From NCBI GenBank assembly GCA_021775555.1, contig JAJFHP010000057.1, positions 62,001 through 126,000 on the forward strand: DNA of 64,000 nucleotides, written 5' to 3'. Below, piece by piece: positions 34,049-43,974 of this stretch (its first letter is position 1; each line of letters opens with the position of its first letter). The stretch comes from Hyphomicrobiales bacterium. Its GTDB lineage: Bacteria; Pseudomonadota; Alphaproteobacteria; Rhizobiales; Methyloligellaceae. Under the pieces are notes generated by a model. The model saw nothing but the letters and a program-made list of their open reading frames with translations, made no database searches and was not told the origin of the DNA. A program made the position numbers and the translations under genes.

Positions 34049-35884
34049 ATGAGCGATGATCCTGCGAATACCGGAGCGTGGATTGTTGAACCTGCAAAAT
34101 ACCTGTTATCTCGTACCGTTTCTCATAAGGTTCCAAGGCCAACGTCTCTCTATCTGGAAATGCCGGATGGGGTGAAACTGGCAATGGATGTTTACCTTCC
34201 TGAAGGTGAGCGGCCGCACGGTGGATTTCCAACCCTGCTTCATCTCACTCCCTATTACCGCCGCTTTGCATTGAGAGAAGGTGCGCCCGCCTCCACCGAA
34301 GCTTGTCCCAACGCGGGAAAATTCCGCGATATGTTCGTAGCCCGTGGATACGCAATGGTTGTTGTCGACGTGCGTGGAACGGGCGCGTCTTTTGGCAGCC
34401 GTGATTCATTTCGCTCACCCGCCGAACGTGATGATTTCCTTACCATCATGAACTGGATTGTTGCGCAGGACTGGTCGGACGGCAGGCTGGGTGCGACCGG
34501 TATTTCCTATGTTGGCGCTGCGGCTGACTTCGCGGCAACCACCGGGCATGAAGGTCTTAAAGCCATCGCTCCTATCTCGGCTGTTTGGGATACATGGCTT
34601 GACCATCTTTATCCCGGCGGGCTGCTGCTCACCCATCTTGCCAATTCCTATGACAAACTCATGCGTGCGCTTGATCTGGACAGGCGTAAAGATGTTGCCG
34701 CTTATGCGTATTTTTCTGATCCGTATTTTGCCGGACCAGCAGCGGTTGATGAAGATACTGGCGGTGACCTTCTGGCACAGGCGGTCGATAACCATCGGGC
34801 TAACGTATCACTGGCTGATTTTATTCGTGAGTTTCCATATCGCGATTCCACACTGCCCTATGATGATAGTTTCTCGCCGGATTGTTTTTCTCCTCATCCC
34901 TATTCCAGGAACAACAATGCCGGCTTGGCCGTTCTGTCAATTTCAGGCTGGATGGATGGCGTATATATGAACGGTGCCATAGCGCGATTTCTTACTCTGG
35001 CAGGTGTGAAGGATCAGTTGCTGATCGGCCCGTGGGATCATGGCGCCCGGACAAATGTCAGCCCTTTCAGAGAAGAGATTGAGCCGCAATTCCCCTTGTT
35101 GGCAGAAATTTTGCGCTTCTTCGACGAGCATGTAATGGAGAGCGATACCCGTCTTAGCGATGAGGCGCGGGTGCGCTATTTCTCTTTCGTCTCGGAGCAC
35201 TGGAAGACGGCGGAGACATGGCCGCCGCATCATTCAGCTCGTATTTTACATCTCGCACCGGAAGGAAAACTCACCCAGACATCACCCGTTACCCAGACTA
35301 TCAACCATCAAACGGATTTCAGTTTCGGTACGGGAACGAACACTCGCTATGGCCGTCTCGCAGCGCTGGATATCAAAAACTATTACGCATCGTGGGAAGT
35401 CCGGAGTGAAAACCTGTTACGTTTTGTGAGTGAGCCTTACGCGCAGGACACCACAGTCTCCGGTCATCCGGTGCTGACTCTCAAACTGGAATCTGACCAA
35501 CCAGATGCTGCCCTCATTGTCTATCTGGAGGATGTTTTTCCTGATGGTACGCGCCGTTACGTCACGGAAGGGGCGCTCCGTGCGCTGCATGCTCATGAAA
35601 GCGCGCCGCCAGAGACCTATGCCGCAAACTGGCCTTATCATTCATGCACACGTGCTGACGCTGCACCGCTTGTGGCTGGTAAACCCACCCTTGTTCGCAT
35701 TGCCATTCTTCCGACGTCATGGTGCTTCAAAGCAGGTCACAAAATTGCATTATCTGTGTCAGGAGCTGACAAGGATAATTACGTCCGCATTCCCTATGGG
35801 AGACCGGGAAACTGGAAAATCCATTCAGGAGGGAACGAGCCTTCACACCTCGAATTGCCGGTCGAGCAAAATGGAGCTCTATGA
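34049..35884 (+). CDS. CocE/NonD-family alpha/beta-hydrolase (X-Pro dipeptidyl-peptidase S15-like)
   Basis: The product is 611 residues. An S15-type catalytic domain has the nucleophile in GISYVGAA (near residue 154). The Asp and His are in ISGWMDGVY and GPWDHGAR. A C-terminal beta-rich domain follows (about 380-600, including LRFVSEPYAQDTTVSG and LPTSWCFKAGHKIALSV). Members cleave esters, amides or X-Pro peptides; the substrate is not visible. There is no signal peptide, so it is cytosolic. It is likely part of the same catabolic group as the M20 and GST genes. Confidence 0.92.
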   Translation: MSDDPANTGAWIVEPAKYLLSRTVSHKVPRPTSLYLEMPDGVKLAMDVYLPEGERPHGGFPTLLHLTPYYRRFALREGAPASTEACPNAGKFRDMFVARGYAMVVVDVRGTGASFGSRDSFRSPAERDDFLTIMNWIVAQDWSDGRLGATGISYVGAAADFAATTGHEGLKAIAPISAVWDTWLDHLYPGGLLLTHLANSYDKLMRALDLDRRKDVAAYAYFSDPYFAGPAAVDEDTGGDLLAQAVDNHRANVSLADFIREFPYRDSTLPYDDSFSPDCFSPHPYSRNNNAGLAVLSISGWMDGVYMNGAIARFLTLAGVKDQLLIGPWDHGARTNVSPFREEIEPQFPLLAEILRFFDEHVMESDTRLSDEARVRYFSFVSEHWKTAETWPPHHSARILHLAPEGKLTQTSPVTQTINHQTDFSFGTGTNTRYGRLAALDIKNYYASWEVRSENLLRFVSEPYAQDTTVSGHPVLTLKLESDQPDAALIVYLEDVFPDGTRRYVTEGALRALHAHESAPPETYAANWPYHSCTRADAAPLVAGKPTLVRIAILPTSWCFKAGHKIALSVSGADKDNYVRIPYGRPGNWKIHSGGNEPSHLELPVEQNGAL

Positions 35885-36010
35885 AACGCAGTCGAAGGCG
35901 CCAAACTCAACAGGCCGAGCGACCAGTTCTTCGTACCTGCATTCACCAGATGGCCACCAGGAATCAGGCCTGCTAGACTTTGATGTGACATGGAAGGAGT
36001 CATTTATATT

Positions 36011-36397
36011 ATGAGAATATTGAGTGTTTTTATTGCACTGATTTTTGCCGCATCCCTTTCTCACTTACCCGTTGCCGCCGATGAACTCGCCGTTCCAGTG
36101 ATGATGGAGGCGGATGGTGATTTGGATACATGCTCTTTAGGAAAAGTCGTTGGCCTCAACCCGAAGGGCGATAATTTCCTCGCCGTTCGTGCTGGTCCGG
36201 GCACAAATTTCAAGATGCTCGACAAGATTCACACGAACGATCAAGTGTGGATGTTTTCTGAAAGCAAGAACTGGGTTGGGATCGTATATGGATCGCAGGA
36301 TATAAATTGCTCGCCGATAAAGACCGATAAGCCCTATAGCGGCCCTGGCAAGAAGGGGTGGGTCCACAAGAAATTCATCACGGTTCTGGCAGGCTGA
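36011..36397 (+). CDS. Exported SH3b-like domain protein
   Basis: The product is about 128 residues. A signal peptide (ILSVFIALIFAASLSHLPVAA) is followed by a bacterial SH3-like domain with LAVRAGPGTNFKMLDKI and GWVHKKFI. Such domains often contact peptidoglycan. Two cysteines (DTCSLG, INCSPI) may pair. I start at the ATG at 36011, which lies 11 nt after AAGGAG; an ATG at 35990 is open. It precedes another exported protein by 63 nt. Confidence 0.85.
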   Translation: MRILSVFIALIFAASLSHLPVAADELAVPVMMEADGDLDTCSLGKVVGLNPKGDNFLAVRAGPGTNFKMLDKIHTNDQVWMFSESKNWVGIVYGSQDINCSPIKTDKPYSGPGKKGWVHKKFITVLAG

Positions 36398-36460
36398 ATT
36401 CCAGTGTTGAGGATGCACGGCATGAACTGTGTGGATCGGCGCAGAAAGGATCCCCCGCCC

Positions 36461-38398
36461 ATGATCAGGTTCGCACCGCCGGCGATGTTCTGCATGCTCG
36501 TTCTGCTGTCATGTTTGTCCAAGGCAAGCGCACAAGGGGCATCGGTTAACTGGAGTGAGCTGTGCACAGCCCATGCTCCCTCGCCAACCAAGGTGGCTTG
36601 CAGAGAGTGCAAAAAGACCGGTCACCAGATCGACCGGCTCCGTGAGTCTATCTACCAGATCATTTTCAACGCCCGCCGTCGCACCGATGGCCCGCTCTTC
36701 TGCACGCCCGAAGAACGCAAACGCGCAGGGGAGCGAGACAAGGCCCTTGTTCAGGAGTTGTTTGATTTTGATAGAGAGCTGGCGAAGACTGAAAAGGACG
36801 TGGTGCGTTACAAGACGGCCTACGACAAACTCTCAGGGTCAAAGCCGAGTATCGGGGACTTTCCGGAAAAAATCCGCGATCAGACCAACTGGCTGATCCA
36901 CGCGGCTCACGAGTTGCTCGACAAGCAGGTCAACGGGTTCGATGCGAGTCGGCTCAGGGACAAGTATCAGGATAGCAAGATTTTCGGGCTGAAAGAAATC
37001 AAGGCCTACAAGGCTTATTCCCCCTATGCCGCGTGGATTAAGGCCCTGCTGATCGAGCGCGAGCTCGAAGCGCAAATTGCCGATCTGAAACAGGAACAGG
37101 AAGATATCAAAAACGGAATGCTGGAGGACAGCGAAGTTCTCTCATTGGCGTCCAAGGGGCATGACAAACATCGGTTGGAAGCAAAACTGCGCGACTGCGA
37201 AGCCGACAAGTGCAGGAAGAAGCCAGTGCCTCAACCAGCGAGGTCGGGCACCGGACACTCATACCCTTCACCCGGCGGTATAAAACCAGATTGGGGGATC
37301 CGGGATGCAGGGCCTGTAAAGCCGGCGGTTCCCAAGCCTGCCGATACGGCCTCGGCGCCAAAACCCAAACCCGCCAAACCAGATGTAAACCCTGGCGTTT
37401 CCGGCATTGTTCCCGGCAGCACGCAGGGCTCCATACCCTCACCGCCGCCACAGATCACCTTGCCGCCGCCTGTAGTCATATCTCCCCCCGTCGTCACCCT
37501 GCCGGAGCCTCCGAAACTGGAAGCACCGGTCACAACCGGCATGGGCACTTTGGGCGGCTTACCTCAAAGTGATCAACTCTCACCAGAAGCCTTGAAGGAA
37601 CTGGCTAGTGCTTCGCGCGAACACGCAAGAAACAAGCCCAAAAAGCCGATCAGATTCACATGCAAAACTGTAGGTCTTGGTGCTTGCGATGCGTTCCAGA
37701 AAAAAGAGAAGGATGAATGCCTCAAGTTCATGCGGTCCTACATCAGCGCGTGCGAGGCCGGAGGTGAATATGATGGGAGCAGCTTGAAAACTGCATCGTG
37801 CACTGGAATAGCAAACTTCTGCCGGGTGCAGATCAACTCGCGCCGCAAGCTCGTGGCATTGACCGGTTCAGCGCGCGCGAGCGCAACGCGCCATCTGGAT
37901 AAACTCACCAAACAGAAGGTTGCCGGCCTCAAGAGAGAAGCGGCAAAGTTTCAAACAGAATCCGAAGAGCTTAAGGGGCAGAGGCAATATTATTATCTGA
38001 ACGCGAACAGCGGCGAGATGATGGTTCATGCCGGAACCTATTTCGATCCGAAACCTCCACTGACTTTCGTTGGCGATGCGCCTTTGCGTCTCAGCCGAAA
38101 GGAAAAGCAGAGAACGGCGAATATCGCTGCTGAGATAGCGGCGCTGGAAGCCAGAATGAGGGCGGTGTCCAAAGAGGCAACGAAGAATTCTGCATGGCCA
38201 CAGTGGAACACGCAGAACTGGTCAAATATGCAGGCAGACCCTTGCCTGACATATGACGCTGAGCAGTATTACAAAACCTGCCAGACGGTCTGCGAATATC
38301 AAAACTCGATTGCCGCGCGAAGCACACTGACGTGCCATCCGCCGTCCAAGGCATACATAAAAATCATGATCTACCTACCCGGCACCGCTCCGAAATAA
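36461..38398 (+). CDS. Exported Pro-rich two-domain protein of unknown function
   Basis: The product is about 645 residues. The N-terminal segment (FCMLVLLSCLSKASAQ) is a signal peptide, perhaps with a lipobox-like LLSC. Residues about 40-250 are helical and charged, with a CREC motif. About 265-370 is a Pro-rich linker (QITLPPPVVISPPVV). The C-terminal part (about 400-640) has eight or more cysteines and a coiled-coil stretch. I do not recognise either domain. It may attach to or span from the membrane into the periplasm. The start is chosen at the ATG before the signal; upstream ATGs at 36404 and 36422 are open. Confidence 0.82.
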   Translation: MIRFAPPAMFCMLVLLSCLSKASAQGASVNWSELCTAHAPSPTKVACRECKKTGHQIDRLRESIYQIIFNARRRTDGPLFCTPEERKRAGERDKALVQELFDFDRELAKTEKDVVRYKTAYDKLSGSKPSIGDFPEKIRDQTNWLIHAAHELLDKQVNGFDASRLRDKYQDSKIFGLKEIKAYKAYSPYAAWIKALLIERELEAQIADLKQEQEDIKNGMLEDSEVLSLASKGHDKHRLEAKLRDCEADKCRKKPVPQPARSGTGHSYPSPGGIKPDWGIRDAGPVKPAVPKPADTASAPKPKPAKPDVNPGVSGIVPGSTQGSIPSPPPQITLPPPVVISPPVVTLPEPPKLEAPVTTGMGTLGGLPQSDQLSPEALKELASASREHARNKPKKPIRFTCKTVGLGACDAFQKKEKDECLKFMRSYISACEAGGEYDGSSLKTASCTGIANFCRVQINSRRKLVALTGSARASATRHLDKLTKQKVAGLKREAAKFQTESEELKGQRQYYYLNANSGEMMVHAGTYFDPKPPLTFVGDAPLRLSRKEKQRTANIAAEIAALEARMRAVSKEATKNSAWPQWNTQNWSNMQADPCLTYDAEQYYKTCQTVCEYQNSIAARSTLTCHPPSKAYIKIMIYLPGTAPK

Positions 38399-38451
38399 AG
38401 CATCTGAAAAAATTATCCTTTGAATATTTTCTGACCAGTGTCGACCGAATA

Positions 38452-39390
38452 TCAAATCCTCGGGCTCACCGGACCAATGGAGGCGCTTGCGGTATGCTTC
38501 TTCAATTGTGCCTCGCGATGGACGATAAACAGGCTTGCAGCAAAGATGATAGTTGCGCCGACCCATGTCCACAGATCGATGATTTCCCCGAAAACCGCAT
38601 AGCCGAACGCAACAGCAAAGGGCAGGCGGGCGAAATCAAACGTCATGGTGAAGGAGGCATCCGCGGCTGCAAAGGCGCGTGTCAGAGTCACATGCCCAAA
38701 TGTTGCGAGAGGCCCCATGGCAAGGAGGTATGGCCATAGGCCAGGCTCGGGCCATTGCCAGACATAAAGCGCGGGCAGGAGGGTAAGAGGTGCCTGGTAG
38801 AGCAGGGATATGAAGACAACCTTGTCCGGTTTGTCGCCGTCTGCCAGACGCTTGATGAAAACAGACGAGATACCCATGGCGATGGCGGAGGCAACGGCGA
38901 GCCAGCTACCGAGGCTGAGTTCCACCACGCCCGGGCGAAGAATAACGAGCGCGCCCAAAAGGCCGACAAACGTTGCAGCCCAGCGCCTGATCCTCACAAT
39001 CTCCCCCAGGAAAAGGGCCGCACCTATGGTCGTGAAGAGAGGTGCGAGAAAGCTGATCGCGGTAACGTCACCAACAGTTATGAGCGCCAATGCCGAGAAC
39101 CAGCACAACATGGCAATTGTTCCTGTTGCGGCCCGCAGGCCGTAAAGTTGCCACTTGTTCGTGCGGAAGAATGCGAAGCCATGAATTGCCGTCAGTGGAA
39201 GCAGGGTGAGGAAGGCCAGGACAACGCGGAGGAAAACGACCTGAAAGGGAGGCACTCCGGCTGTGACCACATACCTGCCCACTGTGGCGAGGCCGGCCAG
39301 CAGTGCGCAGGACAGGATCATCCACAAGGCGCAGGCCAGCGGATCATGCCGCTTGCTTTTGCGTGGTTGTTTTGGCTCGGGGTCATCCAT
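38452..39390 (-). CDS. DMT-superfamily (EamA) transporter
   Basis: The product is about 312 residues with ten hydrophobic helices, arranged as two EamA repeats (about 30-160 and 175-305). These proteins export amino acids, metabolites or drugs. It follows an iclR regulator on the same strand, with only a short gap, and is opposite to the ABC operon. Its substrate is unknown. The ATG at 39390 is chosen, although a TTG overlapping the iclR stop is possible. Confidence 0.9.
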   Translation of the reverse strand: MDDPEPKQPRKSKRHDPLACALWMILSCALLAGLATVGRYVVTAGVPPFQVVFLRVVLAFLTLLPLTAIHGFAFFRTNKWQLYGLRAATGTIAMLCWFSALALITVGDVTAISFLAPLFTTIGAALFLGEIVRIRRWAATFVGLLGALVILRPGVVELSLGSWLAVASAIAMGISSVFIKRLADGDKPDKVVFISLLYQAPLTLLPALYVWQWPEPGLWPYLLAMGPLATFGHVTLTRAFAAADASFTMTFDFARLPFAVAFGYAVFGEIIDLWTWVGATIIFAASLFIVHREAQLKKHTASASIGPVSPRI

Positions 39391-39404
39391 CGAAGTGAAA
39401 AACC

Positions 39405-40226
39405 TCAACTCTCCGAGAAATAAGAACCGGAGATTGCCCGAGCCGTTTCAATGACGAGAGGAACGATCTTTTCCTCAATCATGTCTGTAGTCCATTCCGG
39501 CATATAGACTGGAATCTGGACGGCGGCAAATGCACGGCCATCGCTATCGACAACAGGGGCCGCTGTCGAGATTTCATGGGCCATGGACTGCTGACTGCTG
39601 ATGATGTAGCCGTCGCGCCGTGCCTGCTCGATCCGCTTTCGTATGGCTTTTGGCTCTATGACTGTCCACTCCGTCATTTGCACCAGTTTCGAATTTTCTA
39701 TGATGGTCTCGACTTCTTGCTTGTTACGGTTCGCAAGGATCACAAGACCGGGTGCGGTACAAAATGCCGGCATCCGCCGCCCCGGAATGGTGGCGCGGAA
39801 GAAGGCCTTCTGATGCGGCACTCTTATTGTGTAGATGATGTCTGTTCCATCGGGTTCGCACAAATTGACGGTCGTTCCATGCGTCTTGCTCGCCTCGATC
39901 AGCCGCGGCATGGCGATTTCCGCCAGCCGGCTGCTGACCAGGTAGGTGTAGTAGAAGTCAATCAGTCCAAGTGCTGGCCGGTAGCGGCGCGTGCGCTCGT
40001 CTTTTTCGAGATACCCGAGTTGAACGAGCGTGTTTGTGAAACGCTGCGACGCGCTCTTGTCGAGTCCGGAAAGCTCGGAAATCTGCGACAGACTCAGATC
40101 GCGCAGGCCCAACTCGCGCTGACCAGTGCGAAAGGCGTGCAGCACGGCAAAGCCTTTTTCGACCGAGCCAACAAACAATGTGTTGGGCCCTGCATGCGCG
40201 ATGGTTTCGTGGCGTGCCACAGCCAT
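39405..40226 (-). CDS. IclR-family transcriptional regulator
   Basis: This 273-residue protein has an N-terminal winged helix (LSLSQISELSGLDKSASQRF, then LGYLEKDERTRRYRPA) and the C-terminal IclR ligand-binding domain (LCEPDGTDIIYTIRVP, SQQSMAHEISTAAPVVD). IclR proteins usually respond to a small metabolite and control adjacent catabolic or transport genes. It is divergent from the peptide ABC operon, which is therefore a strong candidate target, along with its own eamA partner. Direction of control is not evident. Confidence 0.93.
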   Translation of the reverse strand: MAVARHETIAHAGPNTLFVGSVEKGFAVLHAFRTGQRELGLRDLSLSQISELSGLDKSASQRFTNTLVQLGYLEKDERTRRYRPALGLIDFYYTYLVSSRLAEIAMPRLIEASKTHGTTVNLCEPDGTDIIYTIRVPHQKAFFRATIPGRRMPAFCTAPGLVILANRNKQEVETIIENSKLVQMTEWTVIEPKAIRKRIEQARRDGYIISSQQSMAHEISTAAPVVDSDGRAFAAVQIPVYMPEWTTDMIEEKIVPLVIETARAISGSYFSES

Positions 40227-40509
40227 TACATATCTCTCTTGACCATGAAGTAAGCGCTCTCTACGATATTAAAGCATAACAACATGTGTTAAATAATAAT
40301 ACAACTGAATGGGTTGCATGTGTTCAAGTCGCGTTGGGATGGGGAGGAGATGTCGTACAGCGTGGGCAGGGCTAATGCCTGCTCGCGGTCGCGTCATTGC
40401 GCCTCACCGTCTACTTTCTCAATCTCAGACACAGATTCCGGTTTAGCTAAATCGCGGCTGCACGCACATGGTGTTATGCACATGAGTCATCATGAAAAGG
40501 GAGGAAACA
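40227..40509. promoter_or_regulatory. Divergent control region of iclR-eamA and the ABC operon
   Basis: The gap of about 283 bases holds the promoters of two divergent units. AACAACATGTGTT near 40279-40291 is an imperfect palindrome in an AT-rich block beside the iclR start and could be a regulator site. GGGAGG at 40499-40504 serves the substrate-binding-protein start. A 67-codon frame here (40314-40517) lacks support. Confidence 0.4.
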
Positions 40510-42048
40510 GTGCTTAAGAGATATCCGGTTTTATTCGCAGGAGCCCTCGCGACAGCGATCGCTTTTGCCGCAAGCCCGGTCAAGGCTGGCAAATCAGACG
40601 ATACTTTGAACTGGTCAACCGACCGCGAGGTCAGTGTTGTTGACCCTTACTATAATCGCACACGTGAACTGGTCGTCATGGGTCATCTGGGATGGGATGG
40701 CCTGATGTTCCGCGATGCCACCACGGGTGAATTCAAGCCCCTCTTGGCGACAAAGTGGGAGTGGAAGGACAACAAAACCCTGATCGTGGATTTACGCACC
40801 GACGTGAAGTTCCATGATGGGTCTACATTCGACGCGGATGATGTCGTCTATACGGTCAACCACGTGGCCAACAAGGCGAATGCTGTCGTCACTTATGCCA
40901 ATGTGAAATATATGAAAGACGCCGTAAAGCTCGGCTCCCACAAGGTTCAGGTCAATCTGCACAAGCCGTTCCCGGCCACGATTGCCTATCTGGCCGGTGC
41001 AGTGTTCATGCTGCCGAAGGGTCACTATGACAGCGCCCCGACCAAGCCGGACGGGAAGAAGGATTATGGTTCGGTCAAGCCAAATGGTACGGGTCCTTAC
41101 AAATGGAAGGAAACCAAGTCGGGCGACTATGTTCTTTGGGAAAAGAACAGCGCCTATTTTAGCGGTCCGAAAGGCAAGCCCTCCATCGGCAAGGTGAAGT
41201 TCCGCACCATCAAGGAAATGAACACTCAGATTGCCGAGCTTCTGACCGGCGGTCTGGACTGGATTTGGGATGTACCGAAAGACCAGGCCGAACGGTTAGA
41301 GTCAGGCGGCAAGGTCACGGTTGAGAATGCCAAGACCATGCGCGTCTCCTACATCGCGTTCGATGTGGATGGCTCTTCCGACAGCAAGGAGTTCAAGGAC
41401 AAGAAGGTCCGCATGGCCGTTGCGCATGCGATCAACCGTGAATCCATCACCAAGAACCTGGTGGGTCCGGCATCGGTTGTCATCCATTCGCCCTGTCACC
41501 CGGACCAGTTTGGGTGCACAAGCGATGTTCCCAAATGGAACTACGATCCGGCAAAGGCCAAGAAGCTGCTTGCAGAGGCCGGCTATCCGAAAGGATTCGA
41601 GACCGTGATCGGCGCCTATCGCCAGCGTGAATTTACCGAGGCGGTGATCGGCGATCTGGCCAAGGTTGGCATCAAGGCCAAGTTGAACTTCATGGCTTAC
41701 CGTGCGCTGCGCGATCTGGCTCACAAGGGCAAGACTGCGTTCCATCACATGACTTGGGGTTCGAATTCGATCCCTGATGCTTCCGCCATCACTGGCGTGT
41801 TTTTCAGTGGCGGCAAGGATGATCCGGCAGACGATCCGGAAGTGAACGAGGCTATCAAGAATGCCGGGACGACAACCGATCCGGCACAGCGTGAAGCGCT
41901 GTACAAGAAGGCCATGACAAAGATCGCTGGCGAACTGTATTGGCTGCCGATGTTCACCTACGCCAAATACTATGTCTTCTCCAAGGATCTGGACTTCAAG
42001 ACAACGCCGGATGAAATCCCGCGTTTCTACAGCGCAAAGTGGAAATAA
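40510..42048 (+). CDS. Peptide/nickel-type ABC transporter substrate-binding protein (SBP_bac_5)
   Basis: The product is about 512 residues with a signal peptide (VLFAGALATAIAFAASPVKA). The family pattern follows: LVVMGHLGWDGLMFRD, WKDNKTLIVDLRTDVKFHDGS, FDADDVVYTVNHV, and NGTGPYKWKE. These are hallmarks of oligopeptide and dipeptide binding proteins. A GTG at 40510 is preceded by GGGAGG with 5-nt spacing; an ATG at 40492 is the alternative. It heads the importer operon and should hand its ligand to the two permeases downstream. The linked peptidases and amidases suggest a peptide or amide ligand. Confidence 0.94.
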   Translation: MLKRYPVLFAGALATAIAFAASPVKAGKSDDTLNWSTDREVSVVDPYYNRTRELVVMGHLGWDGLMFRDATTGEFKPLLATKWEWKDNKTLIVDLRTDVKFHDGSTFDADDVVYTVNHVANKANAVVTYANVKYMKDAVKLGSHKVQVNLHKPFPATIAYLAGAVFMLPKGHYDSAPTKPDGKKDYGSVKPNGTGPYKWKETKSGDYVLWEKNSAYFSGPKGKPSIGKVKFRTIKEMNTQIAELLTGGLDWIWDVPKDQAERLESGGKVTVENAKTMRVSYIAFDVDGSSDSKEFKDKKVRMAVAHAINRESITKNLVGPASVVIHSPCHPDQFGCTSDVPKWNYDPAKAKKLLAEAGYPKGFETVIGAYRQREFTEAVIGDLAKVGIKAKLNFMAYRALRDLAHKGKTAFHHMTWGSNSIPDASAITGVFFSGGKDDPADDPEVNEAIKNAGTTTDPAQREALYKKAMTKIAGELYWLPMFTYAKYYVFSKDLDFKTTPDEIPRFYSAKWK

Positions 42049-42073
42049 ACCGCTGATCTGAGACATAGACTAT

Positions 42074-42101
42074 CCCGGTCCGGCAATATCGCCGGGCCGG
42101 G
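42074..42101 (+). terminator. GC-rich hairpin after the substrate-binding-protein gene
   Basis: CCCGGTCCGGC (42074-42084) pairs with GCCGGGCCGGG (42091-42101) across a 6-nt loop. No long T-run follows. In ABC operons such hairpins often protect or attenuate the message so that the binding protein is made in excess. Confidence 0.65.
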
Positions 42102-42130
42102 GTACACTTTCATTCTGGGGGCAAGCGGCG

Positions 42131-43048
42131 ATGTTGGCATATGCATTGAAGCGGCTGGGCATAGCCCTTCTTGTCGCCCTGACCGTTTCCATCATTACAT
42201 TCTCCATGGTCTATCTGCCGGGCGATCCCGCGATGGCGCTGGCCCCAGAATCGGCATCCCAGGAGGACATCGAACATATACGCCGTGTCTATGGCTTCGA
42301 CCGGCCGATTTTAGTGCAGTATTTCGATTGGCTGGTTAATGCCGTGCAGGGGGATTTCGGACACTCACACTATCTCAATGAACCTGCAGCAAATGTTATT
42401 TTTGACCGGCTGCCGACAACCATGCTGCTCGGCGCCTGCGCCATAACCTTTGCGCTGCTTCTGTCCATTCCGCTTGGGGTACTCGCCGCGATACGGCCAA
42501 ACTCCATAATCGACCGGATAGCACTCACAATCGCCGTTGTGGGGCAGGCGATGCCCACATTCTGGTTCGCACTAACAATGATGCTCTGGTTCGGTATCAC
42601 CTGGCGGCTGTTGCCCATCACCGGGACAGCCAGTTGGAAAAACTTCATAATGCCCGCAGTTGCGCTTGGTTATTATGTGACGCCCGGCGTCATGCGGTTG
42701 ACACGCGCCGGGATGCTGGATGTTCTGGCATCTGACTATATCCGCACCGCACGCGCCAAGGGGCTGCGGCCCATGCGGGTGCTGTTCAAACATGCGCTTC
42801 GCAACGCCATTCTACCGGTCGTTTCGCTGGCGGCTGTCCAGTTCGGCTTCATGCTGGGCGGGTCAATCGTGATTGAAACAATCTTCGCGATTAATGGTCT
42901 CGGGTTTCTCGCCTGGGAGTCCATTCAACGTGCTGATCTGCCAATGATGCAGGCGATCGTGCTCGTGCTGTCCGTTTTCTATATCGCCCTCACGCTGCTG
43001 GCCGATTTGCTGAACGCGTTCCTCGATCCACGCATCAGGGTGAGTTGA
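42131..43048 (+). CDS. ABC transporter permease (DppB-like)
   Basis: The product is 305 residues with about six helices. It has the EAA-loop region YIRTARAKGLRPMRVLFKHALRN typical of DppB/OppB permeases, plus an N-terminal KRLGIALLVALTVSIITF. It sits in the inner membrane with the DppC-like partner, whose start lies one base after its stop codon. No unusual residues are seen. Confidence 0.95.
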   Translation: MLAYALKRLGIALLVALTVSIITFSMVYLPGDPAMALAPESASQEDIEHIRRVYGFDRPILVQYFDWLVNAVQGDFGHSHYLNEPAANVIFDRLPTTMLLGACAITFALLLSIPLGVLAAIRPNSIIDRIALTIAVVGQAMPTFWFALTMMLWFGITWRLLPITGTASWKNFIMPAVALGYYVTPGVMRLTRAGMLDVLASDYIRTARAKGLRPMRVLFKHALRNAILPVVSLAAVQFGFMLGGSIVIETIFAINGLGFLAWESIQRADLPMMQAIVLVLSVFYIALTLLADLLNAFLDPRIRVS

Positions 43049-43049
43049 T

Positions 43050-43970
43050 ATGGCAAATGTATCCATCACCCGTGCCGGCATTCCAACGGCGGAAGAAATC
43101 CTCGAACCTGCACCGGGCGCGGTTCTGCGCCGGCGCATCTTTGGCAACACAGGGCTGATCATTGGCGCCACTGTGCTCCTGATAATTGTCCTGGTGGCGC
43201 TGTTTGCTGACTTTATTTCCCCGGGCGATCCTTACGACCAGGTCCTGTCGCGCAAGCTTATTCCGCCCATCTGGCATGATGGTGCCAAGGTGACATGGGA
43301 TCATCCGCTTGGAACCGATGCCCTGGGCCGCGACTATCTTACCCGGCTGTTTTACGGCGCTCGAATATCATTGTTCATTGGTTTCGCGGCGATGATCATC
43401 TCTGGTATCATCGGCACGACACTTGGAGTGATGGCGGGATATTTTGGCGGCCGCGTCGATATGGTGGTGAATTTCATCCTCACCACACGCTTGTCTCTCC
43501 CCGTGGTCCTGGTCGCGCTGGCTGTTGTATCGCTCATCGGTTCATCGCTGACCGTGGTCATCTGGGTTCTGGGCCTTTTGATCTGGGATCGCTTTGCCGT
43601 CGTCATGCGCAGCGCCACTCAGCAAATCCGCAACCTGGAATTCGTCTCGGCGGCACAGGCGTTGGGGTGTTCAACGCCGCGCATCATCCTTAGCGAAATT
43701 ATGCCGAATATCGCCAATCATCTGATTGTCGTTGCAACGCTGGAAATGGCGCATGCGATCCTGCTGGAAGCAGCGCTCTCCTTCCTGGGGCTGGGCGTTC
43801 AGCCACCTGAGCCAAGCTGGGGACTCATGGTGGCCGAAGCCAAGGGACTGATCTTCTTTGATGCCTGGCTTATTGGCATCCCCGGGGCGGCAATTTTTAT
43901 CCTCGTACTTGCCATAAATCTGCTTGGTGACGGTATCCGCGATGTGACCGCGCCGGAAAACCGGAATTGA
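43050..43970 (+). CDS. ABC transporter permease (DppC-like)
   Basis: This 306-residue protein has a long N-terminal segment before helix 1. The DppC pattern follows: HPLGTDALGRDYLTRLFYGAR and FVSAAQALGCSTPRIILSEI. Five or six helices are predicted by eye. It forms the second half of the transport channel. The gene is packed tightly against its neighbours on both sides. Confidence 0.95.
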   Translation: MANVSITRAGIPTAEEILEPAPGAVLRRRIFGNTGLIIGATVLLIIVLVALFADFISPGDPYDQVLSRKLIPPIWHDGAKVTWDHPLGTDALGRDYLTRLFYGARISLFIGFAAMIISGIIGTTLGVMAGYFGGRVDMVVNFILTTRLSLPVVLVALAVVSLIGSSLTVVIWVLGLLIWDRFAVVMRSATQQIRNLEFVSAAQALGCSTPRIILSEIMPNIANHLIVVATLEMAHAILLEAALSFLGLGVQPPEPSWGLMVAEAKGLIFFDAWLIGIPGAAIFILVLAINLLGDGIRDVTAPENRN

Positions 43971-43974
43971 TCCC

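Noticed and set aside
40314-40517. 67-codon plus-strand frame upstream of the substrate-binding protein.
   Set aside because: It overlaps the real start, lacks a ribosome site and has no protein-like pattern.
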